Below the pieces are notes generated by a model. The model was given only the letters and a program-made list of their open reading frames with translations. It ran no database searches and was not told the origin of the DNA. Below are positions 1 through 7,181 of a stretch of 30,141 nt of DNA, piece after piece (position 1 is the first letter of the stretch; each line of letters opens with the position of its first letter). This DNA is from an uncultured Prevotella sp. Lineage in GTDB: Bacteria; Bacteroidota; Bacteroidia; Bacteroidales; Bacteroidaceae. A program made the translations under genes and the position numbers. The stretch spans positions 1 through 30,141 of the forward strand of contig CAKQDG010000017.1 in the NCBI GenBank assembly GCA_934219025.1, written 5' to 3'.

Positions 1-350
1 GCAGAGTAACCGATGTGCCGTGGGCTTTCGTCTTCGAACAGGTGGACATGCAGCCGCGCCACCCCGGGCAGCTCTACGAGGCTCTTGCCTATGCCCTGCT
101 CTTCTTCATCGGCTGGCATCTCTACCGCCGCAATCCGCAGAAGGTAGGCACGGGATTCTTCTTCGGCCTCTGTCTGACGTATATCTTCACCGCCCGCTTC
201 TTCATCGAATACACCAAGGAAGTGCAGGAGGCATTCGAAGCCTCTCTCCCACTCGACATGGGGCAACTTCTCTCCATACCATTCATAATCCTTGGCATCC
301 TCTGCATGAGGGGCGGAAAGTGGATGCATGCAGAAAAAGCGAAGGAATAG
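1..350 (+). CDS. lgt: Prolipoprotein diacylglyceryl transferase, C-terminal part (cut by window edge)
   Basis: Lgt is the inner-membrane enzyme that moves diacylglycerol from phosphatidylglycerol to the lipobox cysteine of prelipoproteins. Only the last 115 or so codons are present. The frame is open to the window edge, and the GTG at 15 is an internal valine, not a start. The visible part has the Lgt C-terminal signature RHPGQLYEA, two or three hydrophobic helices, the conserved Arg/Glu segment [11 protein letters not shown], and the end motif [14 protein letters not shown]. Several lipoproteins in this window (Big_5, Rieske-like, glutaminyl cyclase, C1 peptidase) would be its substrates. 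A strong terminator follows 36 bases after the stop codon. Confidence 0.88.
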   Translation, partial: RVTDVPWAFVFEQVDMQPRHPGQLYEALAYALLFFIGWHLYRRNPQKVGTGFFFGLCLTYIFTARFFIEYTKEVQEAFEASLPLDMGQLLSIPFIILGILCMRGGKWMHAEKAKE

Positions 351-385
351 TAAATACAGCAAAGTTTCATAGAAATATATAAATT

Positions 386-421
386 AAAGGACGGACATCT
401 GGATGTGTCTGTCCTTTTTTT
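386..421 (+). terminator. Rho-independent terminator after lgt
   Basis: AAAGGACGGACA (386-397) pairs with TGTCTGTCCTTT (406-417) through 12 base pairs including one G-U, and a T run follows directly to about 421. It separates lgt from rpoN. Confidence 0.85.
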
Positions 422-592
422 CATATTCCTTGCAAAGAAAACTATAAAAACGCGACGCCCTATGATGGTTAATAGTGCAAATCCGATTTACGGCTCCGTG
501 TTCAACATCCCCAAAAGCTGCATCACAAGGCAGAAATCCATGTTTTATACATTATTTATTATATATGCAATCCATATAACAATAAAATTTTA

Positions 593-600
593 TAATTTTG
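593..600 (+). promoter_or_regulatory. Bacteroidetes -7 box just before rpoN
   Basis: TAATTTTG fits TAnnTTTG exactly. No good TTTG lies at the expected -33 position (about 570-573 reads ATCC), so the call is moderate. Transcription would begin at about 605-608, at the rpoN ATG. Confidence 0.45.
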
Positions 601-607
601 CAGCGAT

Positions 608-2164
608 ATGCCACAGAAGTTAATTCAAAGTCAGGAACAAAAAGCGGTGCAAGTGCAGAAACTCACTCAGCAACAGATGCTTGCAGTGAAAATGCTCGAA
701 ATGCCGCTCACGGAGCTGGAGCAAAACATACAGGCGGAAATCGACGACAATCCCGCTATGGAAAGCGCCAGTCCGGACGACTTGGCCGGTTTGGACAACT
801 CCGAGATGTCCGAGCCCTCCGAGATGTCCGAGATGTCCGAGCCCTCCGAGATGTCCGAGATGTCCGACTCCTCCGAGCAGTCCGACTCCTCCAACTATGA
901 AATAGAAGAGCGCAAATCCGCCCTCGACGAAGCCCTCTCAAACATCGGTATGGACGACCGCATGCCGGAAGCAAATGCCGACCCCTACTACGGCGGTGCC
1001 GACAGCGCCGACTACGAAGAGATGGTGTATGGAGAACAAACCTCGTTTTACGACAGTCTGAAAAGCCAGATGATGGACGTGGAACTGACCGACAGGCAAC
1101 AGGAAATAATGGAATACATCATAGGCTCGCTCGACAACGACGGACTGCTACGCAAAACCGCCGACAGCATCTGCGACGAACTGGCAATATACCACAACAT
1201 AGACTGCAGCGAGGAAGAAATAGAAAAACTCGTGAAAATCCTGCAAAGCTTCGACCCGGCAGGCATCGGAGCAAAAAACCTGCAGGAATGTCTGTTGCTG
1301 CAGATAGACCGCCGGCCAAAATCGAAGATGACCACGCTGATGCACCAGGTGATAGACCGCCACTACGACGAGTTTATGAACAAACACTGGAACAAGATAG
1401 CCAAGCAACTTGGCATAAACGAAACCACGGCAGATGCCCTGCACGCCGAACTGCTGAAGCTGAACCCCAAGCCCGGCGCCTCGCTCGGTGAAGCCGAAGG
1501 CAGAAACATGCAGCAGATAACACCCGACTTCATAGTAGACACCAACGACGACGGCTCTATAAGCTTCTATATAAACAACGGCCGCATACCCGACCTCTAC
1601 GTGTCGCCCTCGTTCACCCAACTCATCAAAGGCTACAGGGAAAACAAAAACTCAATGTCGAAACGCGACAAGGAAGCTCTGCTCTATGCCAAGGAAAAAG
1701 TGGAACGAGCACAAGGATTCATCGACGCCGTGAAACAACGGCAACACACGCTATACGTTACGATGAAGGCAATAATCGACATACAGCGCAAATTCTTCCA
1801 GACGGGCGACGACAGCGACATAAGGCCGATGATACTGCAAGACGTGGCAAACCGCACAGGACTCGACAAGTCTACAATATCCAGAGTGAGCAACATGAAA
1901 TACGCCCAGACAAGATGGGGCACATTCAAACTGCGACACTTCTTCAGCGACAGCGTGAAGACAGACACAGGCGAGGAAATGTCTACACGACGCATAAAAT
2001 CGGCACTCAAAGAACTCATCGAAAGCGAGGACAAGAAAAAGCCGCTCAGCGACGATGCGCTGACAAAACAACTCAAGCAAAAGGGATATCCAATAGCAAG
2101 AAGAACGATAGCAAAATACAGGGAACAACTGGGAATACCAGTTGCCCGACTCAGAAAAAAATGA
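608..2164 (+). CDS. rpoN: RNA polymerase sigma-54 factor
   Basis: This is the alternative sigma factor for -24/-12 promoters, which needs AAA+ enhancer-binding activators. At 518 residues it is slightly longer than usual. Region I is the Gln/Leu-rich N terminus (residues about 3-55, including QKLTQQQMLAVKMLEMPLTE), which fixes the start. Region II, the variable acidic linker, contains a perfect Ser-Glu-Met / Ser-Glu-Pro tripeptide repeat at about 65-94. The core-binding region follows (for example SFDPAGIGAKNLQECLLLQID). Near residues 415-450 is the helix-turn-helix area (VANRTGLDKSTISRVSNMKY). The C terminus holds the RpoN box, ARRTIAKYRE. There is no Shine-Dalgarno sequence, and a -7 box lies only 8 bases before the ATG. 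The stop codon overlaps the next gene as ATGA. Confidence 0.96.
   Translation: MPQKLIQSQEQKAVQVQKLTQQQMLAVKMLEMPLTELEQNIQAEIDDNPAMESASPDDLAGLDNSEMSEPSEMSEMSEPSEMSEMSDSSEQSDSSNYEIEERKSALDEALSNIGMDDRMPEANADPYYGGADSADYEEMVYGEQTSFYDSLKSQMMDVELTDRQQEIMEYIIGSLDNDGLLRKTADSICDELAIYHNIDCSEEEIEKLVKILQSFDPAGIGAKNLQECLLLQIDRRPKSKMTTLMHQVIDRHYDEFMNKHWNKIAKQLGINETTADALHAELLKLNPKPGASLGEAEGRNMQQITPDFIVDTNDDGSISFYINNGRIPDLYVSPSFTQLIKGYRENKNSMSKRDKEALLYAKEKVERAQGFIDAVKQRQHTLYVTMKAIIDIQRKFFQTGDDSDIRPMILQDVANRTGLDKSTISRVSNMKYAQTRWGTFKLRHFFSDSVKTDTGEEMSTRRIKSALKELIESEDKKKPLSDDALTKQLKQKGYPIARRTIAKYREQLGIPVARLRKK
800..889 (+). repeat. In-frame 9-bp tandem repeat inside rpoN
   Basis: There are ten consecutive nonamers of the type TCCGAGATG or TCCGAGCCC, the last ones diverging to TCCGACTCC and TCCGAGCAG. 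They encode (Ser-Glu-Met/Pro)n in the acidic linker of sigma-54. The 9-bp period preserves frame and equals the period of the intergenic arrays elsewhere in the window. Confidence 0.95.
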
Positions 2165-2778
2165 AACTCAGGAACATCATGACACTGGCAAAGGCAGTGA
2201 GCCTGCTCTCATCGCCATTCTATCTGCCAATCATCGGGCTGACAGCTCTTTTCATATTCAGCTACCTCAGCCTGTTGCCGCTCATCTACAAGGGTGTGGT
2301 TCTCATTATGGTCTACATATTCACCATACTCATGCCCACCACACTCATCCGCCTGTACAACAGCTACCACGGGTGGACACCGTTTGAACTCGGGTCGAGA
2401 GAACGGCGCATGATACCCTATCTGGTGTCGATTCTGTGCTACTTCCTGTGCTATTACGTGATGGCACTCCACCACATGCCCCACCTCATGGGCAGCATCG
2501 TAGTGGCAGCACTTGCCACACAAACCACATGCTCCATAATAAACCTGTGGTGGAAAATATCCGTACACATGGCAGCAATAGGCACCATGGCAGGAGCACT
2601 CATGGCATTTGCCGCAATATTCATGTTCAACCCCGTATGGTGGCTGTGCGTGATAATACTGCTCGCCGGACTGATAGGCAGCGCAAGGATGATACTCAGG
2701 CAGCACTCCCTCGCACAAATCTACGTAGGATTCATCACCGGAGTAATCACAGGATTCATCACCGTGATGATTGTGTAA
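2161..2778 (+). CDS. PAP2-like (PgpB family) integral membrane protein with degenerate motifs
   Basis: This 205-residue polytopic membrane protein has about five or six hydrophobic helices. The ATG at 2161 overlaps the rpoN stop (ATGA), so it is translationally coupled. PAP2 enzymes remove phosphate from phosphatidic acid, undecaprenyl diphosphate or related lipids. The C-terminal segment SARMILRQHSLAQIYVG lines up with the family motif SRx5Hx3D: the Arg and His are kept but the Asp is Gln. A KISVH segment stands where PSGH would be. These changes make catalysis uncertain. I infer the family from topology and the Rx5H spacing; a different membrane family is possible. Confidence 0.65.
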   Translation: MKLRNIMTLAKAVSLLSSPFYLPIIGLTALFIFSYLSLLPLIYKGVVLIMVYIFTILMPTTLIRLYNSYHGWTPFELGSRERRMIPYLVSILCYFLCYYVMALHHMPHLMGSIVVAALATQTTCSIINLWWKISVHMAAIGTMAGALMAFAAIFMFNPVWWLCVIILLAGLIGSARMILRQHSLAQIYVGFITGVITGFITVMIV

Positions 2779-2779
2779 A

Positions 2780-2827
2780 ATGGAAAAATGAAAAGATGGA
2801 AAAATGGAAAGATGGGAAAATTGGAAA
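2780..2827 (+). repeat. 8-bp tandem repeat after the PAP2-like gene
   Basis: Six imperfect octamers of ATGGAAAA begin 1 base after the stop codon: ATGGAAAA, ATGAAAAG, ATGGAAAA, ATGGAAAG, ATGGGAAA, ATTGGAAA. They lie directly before the 9-bp array that leads into purE. Confidence 0.8.
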
Positions 2828-2835
2828 GCAAGGCT

Positions 2836-2896
2836 TCTATAAGTCCCATTAATCCTATAAGTCCTATTAATCCTATTAGTCCTATAAGTCCTATTT
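2836..2896 (+). repeat. 9-bp tandem array upstream of purE
   Basis: About 6.8 nonamers of consensus CCTATTAGT (variants TCTATAAGT, CCCATTAAT, CCTATAAGT, CCTATTAAT) end 32 bases before the purE ATG. An A-rich stretch separates the array from the start codon. The frame of purE happens to stay open through the array. Confidence 0.95.
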
Positions 2897-2928
2897 CAAA
2901 GAAAAAAAACAAAAAAAAACAATATAAC

Positions 2929-3438
2929 ATGAACCCAACAGTAAGCATAATAATGGGCAGCACAAGCGATCTGCCCGTAATGGAAAAAGCAATGAAGTTT
3001 CTCGACGACATGGAAGTGCCGTTTGAAGTAAACGCCCTGTCGGCACACCGCACACCGGATGCCGTGGAAACATTTGCCAAGCAAGCCGCCGGCAGAGGAA
3101 TAAAAGTGATAATAGCCGGCGCCGGAATGGCAGCAGCACTGCCGGGAGTGATAGCAGCATCCACCACACTGCCCGTAATAGGAGTGCCCATCAAGGGAAG
3201 CGCCCTCGACGGCATGGACGCCATGCTCAGCATCATACAGATGCCGCCGGGCATACCTGTGGCAACGGTGGGTATCAACGGAGCCATGAATGCAGCAATA
3301 CTTGCAGTGGAAATGATGGCTCTTGCCGACGAAAAACTTGCCACCAAGATGAAGGACTACAAGGCCGGTCTCGGCAAAAAAATAGAAAAGGCAAACAAAG
3401 ACCTTGCCGAAGTGAAATACAACTTCAAGACAAACTAA
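2929..3438 (+). CDS. purE: N5-carboxyaminoimidazole ribonucleotide mutase
   Basis: PurE class I moves the carboxyl group of N5-CAIR to C4, giving CAIR in purine synthesis. The protein is 169 residues, the normal length. It starts with MNPTVSIIMGSTSDLPVM, the phosphate-binding GS-SD loop, followed by SAHRTPD (about 43-49), the glycine-rich segment AGAGMAAALPGVIA and the loop GVPIKGSALDGMDAMLSI. The frame is open for another 47 codons upstream, but that stretch is low-complexity repeat, and the family N terminus begins at the ATG at 2929. Its neighbours ispG and GH3 are co-directional but not purine genes. Confidence 0.95.
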   Translation: MNPTVSIIMGSTSDLPVMEKAMKFLDDMEVPFEVNALSAHRTPDAVETFAKQAAGRGIKVIIAGAGMAAALPGVIAASTTLPVIGVPIKGSALDGMDAMLSIIQMPPGIPVATVGINGAMNAAILAVEMMALADEKLATKMKDYKAGLGKKIEKANKDLAEVKYNFKTN

Positions 3439-3451
3439 GAGTACTGCCAAC

Positions 3452-3604
3452 TCTATAGGTCTTATTTGTCTTATCAGTCCTATTGGTCTTATTGGTCCTA
3501 TCAGTCCTATTAGTCTCAGTCTTATCAGTCCTATTGGTCTCAGTCTTATCAGTCCTATTGGTCCTATTAGTCTCAGTCTTATCAGTCCTATTGGTCCTAT
3601 TAGT
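3452..3604 (+). repeat. 9-bp tandem array upstream of ispG
   Basis: Fifteen nonamers of consensus CCTATTGGT / CCTATTAGT / CTTATCAGT are interrupted by three copies of a shortened hexamer, CTCAGT. CTCAGT, CTTATCAGT, CCTATTGGT forms a higher-order unit used three times. The array begins 13 bases after the purE stop and ends 20 bases before the ispG ATG. A TAG inside it is in frame with ispG, so the array is not part of that protein. Confidence 0.95.
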
Positions 3605-3624
3605 CCCATCATCAAAAAAAAGCA

Positions 3625-5556
3625 ATGAACTACGAGATAAACCTCTTCAACTACTCGCGGCGCCACACCCACAATGTGAACGTAGGCGCCACACCGCTCG
3701 GTGGCGACAACCCCGTGCGCGTGCAGTCGATGACCACCACACCCACCACCGACACCGATGCCTGCGTGGCACAAGCCGAACGCATAATCAAGGCTGGCGG
3801 AGAATACGTGCGGCTCACGACACAAGGCGTGCGCGAGGCGGAAAACCTGAGGAACATCAATGCCGAGTTACGGCAGCAAGGATACAACACACCACTCGTT
3901 GCCGACGTGCACTTCAACCCGCACGTTGCCGACGTAGCGGCACTGTATGCCGAAAAGGTGAGAATCAACCCCGGAAACTACGTAGACCCGGCGCGCACTT
4001 TCAAGAAGCTGGAATACACCGATGCTGAATATGCCGAAGAACTGAAAAAAATAGAAAAGCAATTCGTGCCGTTTCTCGACATCTGCCGCAAAAACCATAC
4101 GGCAGTGCGCATAGGCGTGAACCACGGTTCGTTGTCAGACCGCATAATGTCGCGCTACGGCGACACACCTGCCGGCATAGTGGAAAGCTGCATGGAATTT
4201 CTGCGCATCTGCAAGAGAGAGAACTTCAGCGACGTGGTGATATCCATAAAGGCAAGCAACACGGTGGTTATGGTGCAGTCGGTAAGACTGCTCGTGGAAA
4301 CCATGGCAAAAGAACAGATGGACTATCCCCTGCATCTGGGAGTAACCGAAGCCGGCGAAGGCGAAGACGGCAGAATAAAAAGTGCCGTGGGCATTGGAGC
4401 CTTGCTCGCCGACGGCATCGGCGACACCATACGAGTGTCGCTAAGCGAAGACCCCGAAGCCGAAATTCCTGTGGCTAAACATCTTGTGGACTACATAACC
4501 CAACGCACCGGACACATGCTCATACCGGGACAGGCGTCGGAAAAATTCAACTGGGTATCGCCAACAAGGAGAAATACAAAAGCCGCAGACTGCATAGGCG
4601 GCACTCACGTGCCGGTAGTGATAAGCAGCCGTATAGGAACAGCCATAAAGGATGAAGCCAACAGCGAACTCACGCCCGACTTTATCTATCTTGGTTCGCA
4701 ACTGCCGGCAGAACTCGACAAAGAACAGAAATACATCGTGGACTTCAACGTCTACGCACACATCGTGGGGGCACCAATGGCAAACGTCGTGGCTGACGAA
4801 AGCGGGGCAAACAAATATGAGAACATAAATAAGGAAAACCTGTATCCCATTTTCCCCTACAACGCCATACCTTTCTTGAAAGGCGTGGAGGCAAAGGCTA
4901 AATTCCTCGTGCTGCCATACGGCGCACCAAGCGAGGAATATATCCCGTGTCTCAAGATGAACCCCGACGTGGTGGTAGTTTCGGTGAGCAACAACGCCAA
5001 CCGGCTCGGCGAACAGCGCGCACTCGTTCACGAACTGATGAACGAAGGAATAGAAAATCCCGTGGTGTTCTGTCAAGCCTACGCCCACAGCAAAGAGCAA
5101 AAAAGCGATTTCCAACTCGAAGCTGCTGCCGACATGGGAGCCTTGATGTTCGACGGACTAACCGACGGCATCTGGCTTATGAACAACGGCACGCTGCCTG
5201 CCAAAGACATTGAAGAAACCGCCTTCGGCATACTGCAGGCGGCTCGTCTGCGCACCACAAAGACCGAGTATATAAGTTGTCCGGGATGCGGCAGAACGCT
5301 CTACGACCTGCGCGCCACCATAGCACGCATAAAAAAGGCAACAAAGGATATGAAAGGACTCAAGATAGGCATCATGGGATGCATAGTGAACGGCCCGGGA
5401 GAAATGGCAGACGCCGACTACGGATACGTGGGAGCCGGAAGAGGAAAGATTTCGCTCTACCGCCGCAAAGAGTGTGTGGAGAAAAACATTCCCGAAGAGG
5501 AAGCTGTGGAAAAACTCCTCGAGCTAATCAAAAAAGACAGTGCCGGCAACTGTTAG
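3625..5556 (+). CDS. ispG: 4-hydroxy-3-methylbut-2-enyl-diphosphate synthase, long three-domain form
   Basis: IspG (GcpE) is the [4Fe-4S] enzyme that reductively opens MEcPP to HMBPP, the penultimate step of the MEP isoprenoid pathway. The protein is 643 residues, the long form with an extra domain between the TIM barrel (about 1-290) and the iron-sulfur domain; this form is typical of Bacteroidetes, Chlamydiae and plants. The cluster ligands are visible as C552 and C555 (CPGCG), C586 and E593 (GCIVNGPGE). The N terminus has the typical VRVQSMTTTPTTDTDACV segment. ATG at 3625 follows a repeat array with an in-frame stop, which fixes the start. Only 111 bases, almost all a 9-bp array and a homopolymer tract, separate it from GH3. 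Confidence 0.97.
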   Translation: MNYEINLFNYSRRHTHNVNVGATPLGGDNPVRVQSMTTTPTTDTDACVAQAERIIKAGGEYVRLTTQGVREAENLRNINAELRQQGYNTPLVADVHFNPHVADVAALYAEKVRINPGNYVDPARTFKKLEYTDAEYAEELKKIEKQFVPFLDICRKNHTAVRIGVNHGSLSDRIMSRYGDTPAGIVESCMEFLRICKRENFSDVVISIKASNTVVMVQSVRLLVETMAKEQMDYPLHLGVTEAGEGEDGRIKSAVGIGALLADGIGDTIRVSLSEDPEAEIPVAKHLVDYITQRTGHMLIPGQASEKFNWVSPTRRNTKAADCIGGTHVPVVISSRIGTAIKDEANSELTPDFIYLGSQLPAELDKEQKYIVDFNVYAHIVGAPMANVVADESGANKYENINKENLYPIFPYNAIPFLKGVEAKAKFLVLPYGAPSEEYIPCLKMNPDVVVVSVSNNANRLGEQRALVHELMNEGIENPVVFCQAYAHSKEQKSDFQLEAAADMGALMFDGLTDGIWLMNNGTLPAKDIEETAFGILQAARLRTTKTEYISCPGCGRTLYDLRATIARIKKATKDMKGLKIGIMGCIVNGPGEMADADYGYVGAGRGKISLYRRKECVEKNIPEEEAVEKLLELIKKDSAGNC

Positions 5557-5557
5557 A

Positions 5558-5641
5558 CCTATCGGTCATATCAGTCTTATAAGTCCAATTTGTCCCATTA
5601 GTCCTATTAGTCTTATAAGTCCTATCAGTCTTATTAGTCCT
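5558..5641 (+). repeat. 9-bp tandem array between ispG and the GH3 gene
   Basis: Nine nonamers (CCTATCGGT, CATATCAGT, CTTATAAGT, CCAATTTGT, CCCATTAGT, CCTATTAGT, CTTATAAGT, CCTATCAGT, CTTATTAGT) begin 1 base after the ispG stop. They run into a C8-A8 tract (5643-5658) just before the GH3 ATG at 5668. TAG codons in the array are in frame with GH3. Confidence 0.95.
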
Positions 5642-5667
5642 ACCCCCCCCAAAAAAAAGAAAAAAAC

Positions 5668-7173
5668 ATGACCCTAACCCAAATAGTAAGAAACGCCTTC
5701 ACCTCCCGTCAAAAGGAGATTGAGCGATATGCCAACGAGGCAGAACATCTGCAGATGCAGACTCTGGAATACCTCACGACAACGGCAAAAAATACAGAGT
5801 ACGGAAGGAAACACGCCTTCTGCGCTATAAACAACTACAATGACTTTGCCGAAAATGTTCCGGTGAACACATACGAGGAACTGAAAGCCGACATCGACCG
5901 CATGCGCCACGGCGAACGCGATGTGTTGTGGAAAGGAAGAGTGAAATGGTATGCCAAATCATCCGGCACCACAAACGACAAGAGCAAGTTCATACCCGTG
6001 AGCCACGACGGACTGCAGCATATCCACTATGCCGGAGGAAAGGATGCCGTGGCTCTGTATTTGCACAACAACCCGAAGAGCAAAATCTTTGACGGCAAGA
6101 GCCTGATTCTGGGCGGAAGCCACTCGCCAAACTACGACGTGGCAGACTCGCTGGTGGGCGACCTTAGCGCCATTCTCATCGAAAACATCAACCCGCTCGC
6201 CAATCTCGTGAGGGTGCCGAAAAAAGCCACGGCGCTGCTCGCCGACTTTGAAATAAAGCGCGACCGCATTGCAAGGGAAACGATGAACAAAAACGTTACC
6301 AACATCAGCGGTGTGCCTTCGTGGATGCTCTCGGTGCTGACACGCGTGATGGAACTCACCGGGAAGACGCATCTCGAGGAAGTGTGGCCCAACCTGGAAG
6401 TGTTTTTCCACGGAGGCGTGGCGTTCACGCCATACCGCAAACAGTATGAACAGCTCATCACCTCGCCCAACATGCACTACATGGAAACATACAATGCCAG
6501 CGAGGGATTCTTCGGCCTGCAAGACGACCCTACGGACAAGGCAATGCTGCTGATGATAGACTATGGCGTGTTTTACGAATTCATACCGATGGACGAATTC
6601 GGCACGGACAACCCTACCGTGGTTCCGCTGTGGGGAGTGGAAAAGAACAAGAACTATGCAATGGTGATTTCCACATCGTGCGGACTGTGGAGATACGTGA
6701 TCGGCGACACCGTGATGTTCACATCCACAAACCCCTACAAGTTTGTGATAACAGGACGCACAAAGCATTTCATCAATGCATTCGGAGAGGAGCTGATTGT
6801 TGACAATGCCGAAAAGGGACTTGCCTATGCCTGCGAGCAGACTGGAGCCGAGGTGCTGGAATACACGGCGGCGCCGGTGTTTATGGACGGCAATGCCAAA
6901 TGCCGCCACCAGTGGCTCATTGAATTCTCAAAGGAACCAGCCGATCTGGAGAAGTTTGCTTCGCTGCTCGACAACAAGCTGCAGGAGATAAACAGCGACT
7001 ACGAGGCCAAGCGCTACAAGAACATCACACTGCAGCACCTTGAGATTGTGAAGGCAAGGAAGGGACTCTTTAACGACTGGCTGAAAGCCAAGGGAAAACT
7101 TGGCGGACAGCACAAGGTGCCGCGACTGAGCAACAGCCGCAAACATATCGACGAATTGCTGAAGATGAACTAA
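5668..7173 (+). CDS. GH3 family protein (acyl-adenylate-forming amido synthetase-like)
   Basis: This 501-residue protein belongs to the GH3 auxin-responsive-promoter family, the ANL-superfamily enzymes that in plants adenylate an acyl acid and join it to an amino acid. Visible motifs are the ATP loop YAKSSGTTNDKSKFIPVS (about 93-110), the second ATP motif YNASEGFFG (about 274-282), and the third, WRYVIGDTVMF (about 342-352). The C-terminal lid contains GRTKHFINAFGEEL. Bacteroidetes carry these proteins widely, but their acid and amine substrates are unknown to me. The following lipoprotein gene starts 8 bases after the stop codon, suggesting one operon with the Big_5 and DUF3108 genes. Confidence 0.9.
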   Translation: MTLTQIVRNAFTSRQKEIERYANEAEHLQMQTLEYLTTTAKNTEYGRKHAFCAINNYNDFAENVPVNTYEELKADIDRMRHGERDVLWKGRVKWYAKSSGTTNDKSKFIPVSHDGLQHIHYAGGKDAVALYLHNNPKSKIFDGKSLILGGSHSPNYDVADSLVGDLSAILIENINPLANLVRVPKKATALLADFEIKRDRIARETMNKNVTNISGVPSWMLSVLTRVMELTGKTHLEEVWPNLEVFFHGGVAFTPYRKQYEQLITSPNMHYMETYNASEGFFGLQDDPTDKAMLLMIDYGVFYEFIPMDEFGTDNPTVVPLWGVEKNKNYAMVISTSCGLWRYVIGDTVMFTSTNPYKFVITGRTKHFINAFGEELIVDNAEKGLAYACEQTGAEVLEYTAAPVFMDGNAKCRHQWLIEFSKEPADLEKFASLLDNKLQEINSDYEAKRYKNITLQHLEIVKARKGLFNDWLKAKGKLGGQHKVPRLSNSRKHIDELLKMN

Positions 7174-7181
7174 AATTCCGT

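Noticed and set aside
15..350. Complete 111-residue gene starting at GTG 15
   Set aside because: The frame continues to the window edge and the sequence is the C-terminal part of Lgt, so it is a truncated gene and not a short one.
2788..2928. N-terminal extension of PurE through the repeats
   Set aside because: Low-complexity Lys and Ser-Pro-Ile repeats, not found in PurE; the same arrays carry in-frame stops before ispG and GH3, and the family N terminus begins at 2929.
3425..3625. Minus-strand open frame coding for Asn-Arg-Thr / Lys-Thr repeats
   Set aside because: It is only the translated 9-bp array on the opposite strand; any frame without a stop in a 9-bp unit stays open. No start signal or family match.
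2836..5641. CRISPR array
   Set aside because: The repeats are only 9 bp, contiguous, without unique spacers, split between genes, and no cas genes are present.
5959..6909. 316-codon minus-strand open frame opposite the GH3 gene
   Set aside because: Antisense shadow of a well-supported gene; its His/Val/Cys-rich composition is not protein-like.
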